Notes under the pieces: model-generated
Told to the model about the DNA's origin: nothing
Databases searched by the model: none
The model's input: the letters and a program-made list of their open reading frames with translations, nothing else
Source: an uncultured Clostridia bacterium
GTDB lineage: Bacteria > Bacillota > Clostridia > UBA1212
Reading direction: 5' to 3'
Assembly: GCA_947304585.1 (NCBI GenBank)
Contig: CAMZBI010000002.1
Coordinates: 62,001-126,000, forward strand
Length of the DNA: 64,000 nt
In this document: positions 26,537 through 35,215 of the stretch, one piece after another
Layout: each line of letters begins with the position of its first letter
How positions within the stretch are numbered: the stretch's first letter is position 1
Made by a program: the position numbers and the translations under genes

Positions 26537-27843
26537 GCAGGACATATGAATTCATTGACGCACTGAAGCTCACGCAAGAGTATGTTTCAAGGCATTATTC
26601 GCAGGTACTGTTGGAGAGATCTGCATCGAAATATCTTGCCAATTATGTTGAAAAATATCTCAGAGACACCGGAATATCTGTTCCCGGGTATACGTCAGGA
26701 GAATTGACGGGCAGGATCGTAAACGAGATGGCAGGCTACAGTATCCTGACTCCGCTACTTGAATCGAACGATCTTGAAGAAATAAACATAAACGGCTGGG
26801 ATGATATTGCCGTGACAAGACGAAACGGATCCGTGGAAAAGGTCAGAGAAAGGTTCTTGAGCAAACAACATGCAGTAGATATAGTTAAAAGACTTCTGGC
26901 CAACAGCGGAATGGTAATCGATTCGGCAACTCCTATTGCACAGGGACACTTGCCGGGAAACACAAGGGTCACGGCGATCAAGTCACCGGTGGTAGATGAA
27001 GAAAAGGGGATAGCAGTTTCTATCAGAATACTTAGACCTGCGAGCATAAAAATACAGAGTCTGTCCGAGAGAGGATTCGGAACACCGGAAATGCTTGATT
27101 TTTTGTGTGCTCTCGTCAGATACGGGGTACCGTTTGTTATTTCCGGCGCAACTTCGAGCGGGAAAACCACTTTGCTTAATGCTGTGCTGGAAAGTGTGCC
27201 GGACGACAAGCGGGTGTTTACTATCGAAACCGGTTCAAGAGAACTGTCGCTTGTAAAGACAGGCCCTTTGGGCGTCTTAAACAATGTGGTACATACGCTT
27301 TCAAGACCGTCTGACAACGAAATGTATGATATTTCTCAGGAAGCGCTGGTGGTTGCTTCCTTGAGATTCAATCCGGATATAATATGTGTAGGAGAGATGA
27401 GAGATCAGGAGTGTTATTCCGCAGTCGAAGCAAGTCTTACGGGCCACACGGTCGTATCTACCGTGCATTCCGGACCGGGAGAAATCTGCCACACACGGAT
27501 TGCGCTGCTTTGTCAGAAAAGGTTTCCTATAGACTTCAGAACCTCACTTTCACAGGCGGCCCAGGCGTTTCCTGTTGTGGTTTATACTCATAAGCTTGAA
27601 AACAATGAAAGGAAAATAATGGATATTTCCGAGTGTACGGTGAATCTTACTACCGGAGAAAGACATTACTCAACTCTTTACCGTTACAACATTGAAAGAA
27701 CAAGATTGTCGGGAGGCAGAACACAGGTCGAGGGGGAATTTGTTAATACAAACCGGATATCCGCTTCGCTCCGAAACAGACTGATACAGTATGGGATACC
27801 GGGAGAGACTTTGAGAAAGTTTACAGCAGAGGGAGAAAACTGA
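26533..27843 (+). CDS. tadA: Type II/IV secretion ATPase, TadA/CpaF family
   Basis: The 436-residue ATPase powers pilus extension at the inner face of the membrane. It shows the N-terminal all-alpha/beta domain, then Walker A GATSSGKTT (K211), ETGSRELSL (Asp/Glu box region), Walker B-like PDIICVGEMRDQECYSA and the His box GHTVVSTVHSG. Length and order are typical of CpaF. Four bases overlap the preceding gene and one base separates it from tadB, so it is central to one operon. Confidence 0.92.
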   Translation: MSRTYEFIDALKLTQEYVSRHYSQVLLERSASKYLANYVEKYLRDTGISVPGYTSGELTGRIVNEMAGYSILTPLLESNDLEEININGWDDIAVTRRNGSVEKVRERFLSKQHAVDIVKRLLANSGMVIDSATPIAQGHLPGNTRVTAIKSPVVDEEKGIAVSIRILRPASIKIQSLSERGFGTPEMLDFLCALVRYGVPFVISGATSSGKTTLLNAVLESVPDDKRVFTIETGSRELSLVKTGPLGVLNNVVHTLSRPSDNEMYDISQEALVVASLRFNPDIICVGEMRDQECYSAVEASLTGHTVVSTVHSGPGEICHTRIALLCQKRFPIDFRTSLSQAAQAFPVVVYTHKLENNERKIMDISECTVNLTTGERHYSTLYRYNIERTRLSGGRTQVEGEFVNTNRISASLRNRLIQYGIPGETLRKFTAEGEN

Positions 27844-27844
27844 G

Positions 27845-28792
27845 ATGACAACGGTTCATATTATATATTTAGTGGTTTTCATGCTCCTGGCTTTTGGCTT
27901 CCTGTATGCTGCAGGCTTTGAGTTTGGTACTGCTGCAGACCGCCTCATATCAAGACTGCTCGAGAGAAACAGTTTGAAAAATGAAAGCGCCAAGGCAAAA
28001 GGCAAAAAGGGTAATTTTATAATCACAGAACTGATTAAGATAAAGACCGATATTTCCAAAACAGGCGGAGAGCACAGTTTCAGATCAGCATGTATATGGT
28101 CGGTTATACTTGGCATCACAGGCGCTTTACTTCCTGCCGTTCTCGGTAATGTGTTTTTTACGCCTTTGACATTGGCGGGTTTTGCGGCAATACCGTTTCT
28201 AATTCTTAAAAGAAAGGTTTCAAACTACAACCGGCGGATTCGGGAAGAACTTGAGACTGCATTGTCGATAATTACCAATTCATATGTGAGGACAGATGAT
28301 TTTATAGGCGCTGTCAGGGAAAACGTGCCTTATATCAAGTTCCCGCTACGTATAGTATTTGAGGATTTTCTGAAGGATGCAACATTTATCACCTCCGATC
28401 TTGATACCGCTGTAGTAAAACTAAAAAACAGTATTGACAATGGGCTGTTTCGGGAGTGGTGTGACGGAATCAGAGCATGCCTTCAGGACAGAAGTCTTAA
28501 AGACACGTTAATATCAATTGTGTCCAGGTTTACAGACACCAGGCTGATAAACAACGAATTGAAGACAATAGTTCAGGAACCGAGAAAAGAATACCTGGTG
28601 ATGGTGATCATGACACTGGCCAATATTCCGATCCTGAGGTTGATAAACAAAGAGTGGTTTGACGTGCTGTTTACAACAATACAGGGTAAGATCGTAATGG
28701 CTTTGGTCGCAGGAACGATATTGGTGACGGGGCTGTTCCTGCTTAAATTTACAAGACCGATCGAATACGGATCACAGGGAGATTCGACATGA
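27845..28792 (+). CDS. tadB: Inner-membrane pilus assembly protein, TadB-like
   Basis: The 315-residue protein carries a T2SSF-type core. There are hydrophobic segments at the N-terminus (about 5-25), in the middle (about 88-120) and near the C-terminus (about 258-305), with a conserved-looking cytosolic helix bundle between them. In Tad systems TadB and TadC form the membrane platform on which the TadA ATPase acts. The downstream gene overlaps by four bases (ATGA). Assignment rests on gene order and topology more than on motifs. Confidence 0.8.
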   Translation: MTTVHIIYLVVFMLLAFGFLYAAGFEFGTAADRLISRLLERNSLKNESAKAKGKKGNFIITELIKIKTDISKTGGEHSFRSACIWSVILGITGALLPAVLGNVFFTPLTLAGFAAIPFLILKRKVSNYNRRIREELETALSIITNSYVRTDDFIGAVRENVPYIKFPLRIVFEDFLKDATFITSDLDTAVVKLKNSIDNGLFREWCDGIRACLQDRSLKDTLISIVSRFTDTRLINNELKTIVQEPRKEYLVMVIMTLANIPILRLINKEWFDVLFTTIQGKIVMALVAGTILVTGLFLLKFTRPIEYGSQGDST

Positions 28793-29658
28793 TTTATTTC
28801 ATTATATGTGCTTTTTTATTCTTCGGTATGTTTTTCGTATCGGCGGATGTCTTAAAACTGCCCTCGGGAAAAACCGTCAGGGCTTTTGAAAAACTGAAAA
28901 AGAGAATCGCTGCAGGAAAAAAGAGCCGGATCGATATTAAAGTGGAACTTTTTGCGGTTAAACTGTCAAAAAGGATCAGGTTGAGCAGATACGGAAAGGA
29001 AGAACTCGAGGATATACTGAAATCTGCAGACATAGACTATACTCCGGAACGTTTCATTTCCAATTGCGCAGTTAAGGCATCTCTTGTTGCAATTCTTGCA
29101 ATTCCTGCAGGATTTGTTTTTCCTGCGGTGGTACCGGCGGTACTGATACTTGCCGTTATCCTTTTTGAGGTTATGAGACAAAGACCTTTTGCAATTGCAT
29201 CGAAAAAGAGAGAGGAAATAGAAACTGAACTTCCTGCTTTTGTAAGTCACACTGCAAAAATCCTTAAACATACAAGGGACGTTTTATACATCGTTTCCTC
29301 GTATACTGAATTTGCGGGCAGGACTTTTGCAAAAGAGCTTCTGGTCACCGAAGCGGATATGAGATCGGGCAACTATGAGAATGCTTTGTCAAGACTGGAA
29401 TCAAGAGTTGGGTCAAGCATGCTTTCAGACGTGACAAGAGGTCTCATTGGCATTATCCGGGGCGATGATACGGATATATACTGGAAAAATCTGGAACTGA
29501 AATTTGCGGATTACCAAAAACAGCTTCTTAGACAGAAAGCACAGAGAGTTCCGGGAAAAGTCAAAAGACTTTCGATGTCGCTTCTTGTGTGTTTTATGCT
29601 GATATATCTGGTGGTAATGGGCACTGTTATATTGTCCAACATCACCGTGTTTTTCTGA
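28789..29658 (+). CDS. tadC: Inner-membrane pilus assembly protein, TadC-like
   Basis: The 289-residue protein has an N-terminal signal anchor, a pair of hydrophobic segments around residues 92-125, a cytosolic helical stretch (EIETELPAFVSHTAKILKH and following) and a C-terminal transmembrane helix ending at the last residues. This is the topology of TadC. It overlaps tadB by four bases. The region after the stop contains an AGGGGGTG ribosome-binding site for the next, oddly started gene. Confidence 0.8.
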   Translation: MIYFIICAFLFFGMFFVSADVLKLPSGKTVRAFEKLKKRIAAGKKSRIDIKVELFAVKLSKRIRLSRYGKEELEDILKSADIDYTPERFISNCAVKASLVAILAIPAGFVFPAVVPAVLILAVILFEVMRQRPFAIASKKREEIETELPAFVSHTAKILKHTRDVLYIVSSYTEFAGRTFAKELLVTEADMRSGNYENALSRLESRVGSSMLSDVTRGLIGIIRGDDTDIYWKNLELKFADYQKQLLRQKAQRVPGKVKRLSMSLLVCFMLIYLVVMGTVILSNITVFF

Positions 29659-29672
29659 TATGAGGGGGTGTT

Positions 29673-30104
29673 ATTACGGAATCTTTAAAATGCAAAAAAG
29701 GGGAGGGGTACATTGAAACAGCGGTCTTTGTTTTGGCGGCAACCGTATTCATGCTATTTACTCTTGGCGTTTTTGACTTTCTTGTTCAAAAACAGAAACT
29801 TGATTATTTTGCGAAAGAAATAATCGATGCCGCATCATTCTACGGGATGACGGCAGGCCCTGTTGATGAAAGATACGACAGTCTTGCGGCACAGTTCGGC
29901 ATAGAACCCGAGTGCGATTTCAGCGGAACTGAATATTTTAATTACAACGATAAAACGGTACAGCTTGGAGAGACAATTACTCTTAAACTGACACTGACAA
30001 GGAGAAACGTGTTTTTTACATTTGTCGACTTTCCTGTAAGTATATGTGCAACTGCAAGCGGCCTTTCGGAACAGTACTGGAAACAGTCGGCGTTTAATGG
30101 GTAG
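29673..30104 (+). CDS. TadE-like minor pilin with no normal start codon
   Basis: The frame encodes a class III-like leader, KCKKGEGYIETAVFVLAA, with Glu at +5 after the KG cut, followed by a hydrophobic helix and a 100-residue beta-rich domain. Between the in-frame stop at 29661-29663 and this leader there is no ATG, GTG or TTG. The only plausible initiator is ATT at 29673, which follows GAGGGGGTG closely. The first TTG (29733) lies inside the membrane helix. Alternatively, ATG 29690 in another frame would read M-Q-K-G-E-G-Y if one A were skipped in the run of six A at 29694-29699. The downstream domain appears intact, so I treat it as a real gene. Confidence 0.65.
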   Translation: MTESLKCKKGEGYIETAVFVLAATVFMLFTLGVFDFLVQKQKLDYFAKEIIDAASFYGMTAGPVDERYDSLAAQFGIEPECDFSGTEYFNYNDKTVQLGETITLKLTLTRRNVFFTFVDFPVSICATASGLSEQYWKQSAFNG

Positions 30105-30108
30105 TGTT

Positions 30109-30612
30109 ATGAAAAAGAAAATAATAAACAACAACGGGACAGGCTACATCTCCACAGCAGTGTATATCCTGTTTGTCGGAGTTTTGTTTGCTGCTGTGTT
30201 GGGACTGGCGGAAACCGTGACCATGCTTAGAGGAATAAAAGAGGATTCTAAAACGGTTCTTGACTGCTGTGTTCTGGAAAATGCAAAGATCATTTACTCT
30301 TCGATAAAACAGGGTCATTCCGGTACTGATGAGATTCAAGGCCTGAACTTTAGCGACAGATTTGTTGAAATGACGGGCTGCACCAAAAAAGGTTCCGAAA
30401 TATCCTGTGTCGGGTCACAGGGTGAGGTGCTCTTTGTTATAAGCGATCCGGAGGTGAGTTTCGAGGCAGAAGGAGTTTTGAGGCTAAAAGTAAGTTTTGA
30501 AGTGACAATTCCGCTTAAAATAGGTGATTTTGATGTACTTGAGCTCAAGGTCCCCGTCAGTGTAAAAAGCAGATATATAAACATTGTTTCGGAACAGGCA
30601 ATACCGCAATAA
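30109..30612 (+). CDS. Pilin-like minor subunit (TadE/F-like)
   Basis: The 167-residue protein begins with a short leader MKKKIINNNGTGYISTAVYILF. Cleavage after the first Gly would leave Thr at +1 and Ser at +5, so the usual Glu is missing. This is a known feature of some minor pseudopilins. A hydrophobic helix to about residue 35 is followed by a soluble domain with two Cys pairs. ATG 30109 is used because upstream in-frame starts lie inside the preceding gene. It is the last gene of the main Tad block, with a new promoter 146 bp beyond. Confidence 0.7.
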   Translation: MKKKIINNNGTGYISTAVYILFVGVLFAAVLGLAETVTMLRGIKEDSKTVLDCCVLENAKIIYSSIKQGHSGTDEIQGLNFSDRFVEMTGCTKKGSEISCVGSQGEVLFVISDPEVSFEAEGVLRLKVSFEVTIPLKIGDFDVLELKVPVSVKSRYINIVSEQAIPQ

Positions 30613-30757
30613 TAAATCATGTTTAATTTCCGCTTCACGGGAGAAAAGCATCTTCATGTGATTTTGGCGTTTCGTATCTGCGTCAACTAACATGTTTGGA
30701 GCGGTTCAGAGCGACGATCCGTCAAGGGCATATCAAGGGCAGTGACAACAAAAAAAC

Positions 30758-30786
30758 TTGACAGAAAGAGGTCTGTAAAGTAGAAT
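30758..30786 (+). promoter_or_regulatory. Promoter for the acyl-CoA ligase gene
   Basis: TTGACA (30758-30763), 17 bp spacer, TAGAAT (30781-30786). The -35 is a perfect consensus. The ATG follows 89 bp later, leaving a leader of about 80 nt with no clear structure. The 145 bp between the pilin stop and this promoter hold nothing I can name. Confidence 0.75.
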
Positions 30787-30875
30787 GAACGGGATCGTTG
30801 TGAATTGTTTTTCTTCGGATTTTTCTGGAATAATAATGACACGCGGTACTTTTTCAGTCCTGCCCGGAGGTTGTT

Positions 30876-32501
30876 ATGGTTATAATGGATTTTTTGGAGA
30901 GAAACTCCAAACTGTATCCGGATGATGTTGCTCTTGTTGAGATAAACCCTCAGGCAATGCCTAAAAGCTGGAGAGAATTCGGCCTGATCGAGTCAAGCCC
31001 CGGAGCAAAGTACAGGCAGAGCATTACATGGCGCGAATTTGACGTAAAGGCAAACAGATTTGCCAATCTTCTTCTGACAAGAGGCGTAAAAAAAGGCGAT
31101 AAAGTTGCCATTTTGCTGATGAATTGCCTCGACTGGCTCCCTGTTTATTTTGGAATTCTTAAAACCGGTGCGCTTGCCGTTCCGATGAACTACCGCTACA
31201 CTCAGGACGAGATCAGTTATTGTATGGATCTTTCCGATTCAACTTATCTTGTTTTCGGACCCGAGTTTACCGGCCGAGTGGAGGCGGTCCTCGATCAGCT
31301 TTCCTATGTGAAAGACTTTTTCTTTGTAGGGAATGACGTTCCGGAATTTGCCGATAATTATCAGAAACTTGTCCAGTATTGCTCATCCGTTGCTCCTGCT
31401 GTTGATCTTACGGAAGACGACTATGCCGCAATCTATTTCTCATCGGGAACAACAGGCTTTCCGAAGGCAATTCTTCACAAGCACAGGGCTCTCCTTTCCT
31501 CCTGCAGAACAGAACAGAATCACCACGGACAGACAAAAGACGATGTATTCCTCTGCATTCCGCCGCTCTATCATACCGGAGCAAAAATGCACTGGTTTGG
31601 AAGTCTTATGGTGGGCGGGAAGACGGTCCTTCTCAAAGGCGTTAAACCGGAATGGATAATAAAGACTGTTTCTGACGAAGGAGCAACCATCGTTTGGCTG
31701 CTGGTACCTTGGGTTCAGGACATTCTGGATGCAATTGACCGGGGTGACATTAAACTTGAAGATTACAGACTTGATCAGTGGAGACTAATGCACGTTGGCG
31801 CACAACCTGTTCCCCCCAGTCTGATCCACCGCTGGCTCTCAGTGTTTAAGCATCACCAATACGACACAAACTACGGGCTCAGTGAATCAATAGGACCCGG
31901 CTGCGTACACCTTGGCGTTGAAAATGTCAGAAAGGTCGGTGCGATCGGCAAGGCGGGTTACCTCTGGGAAACCAGGGTCGTCAGGCCTGACGGAACCGAT
32001 GTCGGCAAGGATGAAGTCGGAGAACTCATTGTGAAGGGTCCCGGCGTCATGAAATGCTATTACAAAAACCCGGAGGCCACTGCTGAGGTCCTGAAAGACG
32101 GCTGGCTGTACACCGGAGACATGGCTAAACTTGACGATGAAGGGTTCATCTATCTTGTTGACAGGAAGAAGGATGTTATCATAAGCGGAGGCGAAAATCT
32201 TTATCCGGTCCAGATAGAAGATTACCTTAGAGCTTTTGATAAGATCAAAGATGTCGCCGTAATAGGCCTTCCCGATCAGAGACTGGGTGAGATTGCAGCG
32301 GCGATCATCGAACTGAAACCCGACGTTACTTGCACGGAGGAAGAAATAATGTTCTTCTGCGAGGATCTTCCAAGATACAAGAGACCCCGCAAGATCATAT
32401 TTGCAAAGGTTCCAAGAAATCCAACGGGTAAGATAGAGAAGCCGAAACTCAGAGAGATATACTGCGGCGGAAGACTTGTCGAAAAACAGACTACAGGCTG
32501 A
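30876..32501 (+). CDS. AMP-forming acyl-CoA synthetase (FadD-like)
   Basis: The 541-residue cytosolic enzyme activates a carboxylic acid with ATP and then joins it to CoA. Visible motifs are the P-loop YFSSGTTGFPKA, the A5 motif YGLSESIG, the A7/A8 hinge GWLYTGDMAKLDDEGF followed by DRKKDVIISGGENLYP, and the C-terminal catalytic Lys region NPTGKIEKPKLRE. GGAGG lies 5 bp before ATG 30876. The acid could be a medium- or long-chain fatty acid or an aromatic acid. The gene sits between the two pilus clusters, with the phosphatase gene 39 bp beyond. Confidence 0.88.
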   Translation: MVIMDFLERNSKLYPDDVALVEINPQAMPKSWREFGLIESSPGAKYRQSITWREFDVKANRFANLLLTRGVKKGDKVAILLMNCLDWLPVYFGILKTGALAVPMNYRYTQDEISYCMDLSDSTYLVFGPEFTGRVEAVLDQLSYVKDFFFVGNDVPEFADNYQKLVQYCSSVAPAVDLTEDDYAAIYFSSGTTGFPKAILHKHRALLSSCRTEQNHHGQTKDDVFLCIPPLYHTGAKMHWFGSLMVGGKTVLLKGVKPEWIIKTVSDEGATIVWLLVPWVQDILDAIDRGDIKLEDYRLDQWRLMHVGAQPVPPSLIHRWLSVFKHHQYDTNYGLSESIGPGCVHLGVENVRKVGAIGKAGYLWETRVVRPDGTDVGKDEVGELIVKGPGVMKCYYKNPEATAEVLKDGWLYTGDMAKLDDEGFIYLVDRKKDVIISGGENLYPVQIEDYLRAFDKIKDVAVIGLPDQRLGEIAAAIIELKPDVTCTEEEIMFFCEDLPRYKRPRKIIFAKVPRNPTGKIEKPKLREIYCGGRLVEKQTTG

Positions 32502-32540
32502 TAATTCAGTATTTCAATAACATTCTTTTTGGAGGGTTCT

Positions 32541-33992
32541 ATGAAGAAAAGAAATTTGATAAAGAGTATTCTGGCACTGGTGCTTGCACTTATTATGGCG
32601 CTGTGCCTGATCTCATGCCAGACCGATACTCCGGCTGTAACTCCCACCAATGCACCGGTAGAGGATCCGACTGAGAGTCCCACTGAAGCGCCGACTGCCG
32701 AACCGGTCGTGCCAATGGAAGAGATTCTTGCGGCTCTTGCAAATCTCCAATACGGGGAAGTCAAGAACGTGATCCTTTACATTGGCGACGGTATGGGTGA
32801 GAACCATGTTCCTGCTACTGACGCGATCACGGGCGGAAGGTATAACGGTAAACTTGCTCTTGAGTATCTGCCTAATACGGCTGTTGTTAAAACGGACTGC
32901 ACCGAGGGTGAACCGGACAGCGCTTCCGGCGGAACTGCTCTTTCGACAGGGTACAAAGGAAAGAGAAAACAGCTCGGTCTCAACAATGCAGGTGTTGAAG
33001 TTCAGAACGTTGTAGAGCTGGCGAACAGCCTTGGTAAATCAACAGGTGCTATTACGACTGAGAGTATTGTTGATGCCACACCCGCTGCTTTTACGATCCA
33101 CGCCAAAAACAGAAATGATGAGTCCAAAATTGCTCAGCTTCAGATAGAGACAAGCGTTGCGGATATCATTATGGGTGGCGGAAAAGCCATGTACGACAAG
33201 CTTTTTGCCGAGCAGGATTATACAGAGTACTTCAAAGAGCACAACATTACTTACACGAATTCCTGGGCTGATGTTCTCGCCTGGAACGGACAGGGAAGAC
33301 TGATAGCTCCGATGGTCGAGGACTACTGGTTCTACGACAAGGATTACTGGTCGGAGAATCCGGACAAGGATACACTGCTGGCTACGGATACTGAAAAAGA
33401 CAGCACCCTGGCAGAGTGTTCACTTGCAGATATGACTCAGAAGGCAATAGATATTCTTTCTCAGAACGAAAAAGGATTTTTCCTGATGGTCGAGGGCGGA
33501 GCGCTTGATGAAGTTGCTCACAACACAGACCTTATGGAGCTCACCAGGCATATGACTGCTTTCGACAAGGCCATTGAGGTAGGTCTCAGATATGCATACG
33601 AGCATAAGGATACAATAATCATTGTAACTGCAGACCACAACACAGGAGCTCTCAAGGATAAAGAGACCGCAGATACCTATATCACCAAGCACAGCAAAGA
33701 CAACTATATTTCAAACGATCAGTATTGCTGGGAGAGTACAGGTATCCACTGCGTTCTTGAAGGAGAGAGAATTGCCCAGGCTAAAAATCCCGGAGTTGAT
33801 CTTTCTACACTTCCTTACAGATTTACCACCATTGCACATACGACCGATAAAGTCAACGTCTGGGCAGTGGGACCGGGAACTGATGAACTTATGACAACCG
33901 AAAAACTTGCTTCCTTCCACATTGGCAAGTTTATCGGAAAGGCTCTCTCCGGAGAGGAGTTCGGTTCAACCGACGCAAAGGGAATTAAATAA
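32541..33992 (+). CDS. Lipoprotein alkaline phosphatase
   Basis: A lipobox LISC with Cys near residue 24 is followed by a short P/T/E-rich linker and a full alkaline phosphatase domain. The metal-binding start is ILYIGDGMGENH, the nucleophile Ser is in PDSASGGTALSTG, and the metal ligands are in MVEGGALDEVAHNTD, VTADHNTG and AHTTDKVNVW. The enzyme should release phosphate from monoesters outside the membrane, where it is tethered by lipid. ATG 32541 follows GGAGGG; the TTG at 32529 is inside that region and rejected. A Pho-type function is likely, though no Pho box is visible. Confidence 0.9.
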   Translation: MKKRNLIKSILALVLALIMALCLISCQTDTPAVTPTNAPVEDPTESPTEAPTAEPVVPMEEILAALANLQYGEVKNVILYIGDGMGENHVPATDAITGGRYNGKLALEYLPNTAVVKTDCTEGEPDSASGGTALSTGYKGKRKQLGLNNAGVEVQNVVELANSLGKSTGAITTESIVDATPAAFTIHAKNRNDESKIAQLQIETSVADIIMGGGKAMYDKLFAEQDYTEYFKEHNITYTNSWADVLAWNGQGRLIAPMVEDYWFYDKDYWSENPDKDTLLATDTEKDSTLAECSLADMTQKAIDILSQNEKGFFLMVEGGALDEVAHNTDLMELTRHMTAFDKAIEVGLRYAYEHKDTIIIVTADHNTGALKDKETADTYITKHSKDNYISNDQYCWESTGIHCVLEGERIAQAKNPGVDLSTLPYRFTTIAHTTDKVNVWAVGPGTDELMTTEKLASFHIGKFIGKALSGEEFGSTDAKGIK

Positions 33993-34035
33993 TATTTAAA
34001 CATTCAGATATTGAATCTTAAATGTTTTGTTGAAG

Positions 34036-34087
34036 ACGCTGATCCGGGATGTTTTACTTTCCAGGTATTTCTATCTTAGATCAGCGT
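34036..34087 (+). terminator. Long-loop hairpin after the phosphatase gene
   Basis: ACGCTGATC (34036-34044) pairs perfectly with GATCAGCGT (34079-34087) across a 34-nt loop, followed by only three T. It lies 43 bp after the phosphatase stop and ends 26 bp before the next ATG. A weak terminator or a leader structure for the acyltransferase gene are both possible. Confidence 0.5.
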
Positions 34088-34113
34088 TTTGATTGAGGAA
34101 AACTCATCGGTTC

Positions 34114-34860
34114 ATGAAAGAATTCATAAAGGGACTTTTCAACAAAGCGCCCAAGAAACGGATATGGGAACTTGATGCATTCCGGGGGATCTGTATAATT
34201 GGCGTGGTAATCATCCATGTTCTGTTTGATATGCGGGAGTTCTTCGGACTTAAGTTTGCTCTTCCTGTCTGGCTGGAGATGGTTCAGAGATACGGAGGAA
34301 TCCTTTTCATAATACTTTCAGGCATCTGCGTTACTCTTGGACATCACAACATTGCAAGGGGATTGATCGTTGCCGCAAGCGCATTGGTCATTACCGGGGT
34401 CACCGTTCTGGTGTTCGATAAGAGTTACTGGATACTGTTTGGCGTTCTTCATCTTTTGGCATTTTGTATGCTGACATACAGTATTTACAGAAGAATCCCC
34501 TGGCCGGTGATACTCGGGCTGGGTTTGGCATTCATAGCTCTTGGCTATTATTTTGAATCCCTGACGGTAAGCAATGAATATCTGTTTCCGCTTGGACTTA
34601 TAACAAAAAAATTCTCTGCGGGAGACTTTTTCCCGATATTTCCCCATCTGGGCTTCTTTATGGTCGGAACGGTTCTTGGGAAAACAGTTTACAAAAACAA
34701 AGAGACTCTGTTTAAAAAGGTGAACGAAAGATTTTTCCTCATCAGATTTTTATCGTTTGCGGGAAGACATTCGCTGCTGATCTATCTGATCCATCAGCCC
34801 ATCGCTTTCGGACTGTTCTATGCGGTGCGATTGCTGATATCTGCAGTTTCCGGTGCTTAG
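34114..34860 (+). CDS. DUF1624/HGSNAT-like membrane acyltransferase
   Basis: This polytopic membrane protein of 248 residues opens with the family motif RIWELDAFRGICIIGVVIIH, where the Arg/Asp and the first helix His match the heparan-alpha-glucosaminide N-acetyltransferase catalytic region. About seven hydrophobic segments follow. Members move acyl groups across the membrane to sugars. The C-terminus (HSLLIYLIHQP) matches the end of OafA/DUF1624 proteins. ATG 34114 is used; GAGGA lies 14 bp upstream, longer than ideal. Confidence 0.75.
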   Translation: MKEFIKGLFNKAPKKRIWELDAFRGICIIGVVIIHVLFDMREFFGLKFALPVWLEMVQRYGGILFIILSGICVTLGHHNIARGLIVAASALVITGVTVLVFDKSYWILFGVLHLLAFCMLTYSIYRRIPWPVILGLGLAFIALGYYFESLTVSNEYLFPLGLITKKFSAGDFFPIFPHLGFFMVGTVLGKTVYKNKETLFKKVNERFFLIRFLSFAGRHSLLIYLIHQPIAFGLFYAVRLLISAVSGA

Positions 34861-34919
34861 CAACATAGAAGTCATTGTCTTCCAAAATCAATATTAACGT
34901 ATTTTAGCATTTATTTTCG

Positions 34920-34952
34920 CCGAACCATAAACCTTATTGGTTCGGTTTTTTT
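34920..34952 (+). terminator. Strong terminator hairpin directly before the TadE-like gene
   Basis: CCGAACCA (34920-34927) pairs perfectly with TGGTTCGG (34938-34945) around a 10-nt loop, followed by seven T. The ribosome-binding site AAAGGA of the next gene starts five bases later, with no room for a promoter. Transcription of the TadE-like gene must read through it, or start within it. Confidence 0.8.
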
Positions 34953-34969
34953 ATATGAAAGGAATGAAA

Positions 34970-35215
34970 ATGAACAGTATTCTGAAAAATCAAAAGGGCA
35001 GTTTTACGGTGGAGGCCACGTTGGTCATACCGCTTGTTATTATCGTTATATGCGCGCTGCTTACGATCAACATATTCTTCTTTTCAAAAGTAAATGAGTA
35101 TGAAAACATTGTCCGGGAAAAGGCACCGGATTACTGCAGCGTACACAGGGGCGTGAGCGCTGTGTTTGACGCCGGAGGTGATATTTATGAAATACTCTTT
35201 GGCGGAGAGGACTGA
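34970..35215 (+). CDS. Small TadE-like pilin subunit
   Basis: The 81-residue protein has a ten-residue leader ending KGSFTVEATLVIPL. Cleavage after Gly leaves Ser at +1 and Glu at +5, the canonical TadE/type IV prepilin arrangement. It has one hydrophobic helix and a short polar tail. ATG 34970 has AAAGGA six bases upstream. Several in-frame alternatives (34937, 34955, 34964) lack a site. It opens a second pilus-subunit cluster about 4.4 kb from the main Tad block. Confidence 0.75.
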   Translation: MNSILKNQKGSFTVEATLVIPLVIIVICALLTINIFFFSKVNEYENIVREKAPDYCSVHRGVSAVFDAGGDIYEILFGGED

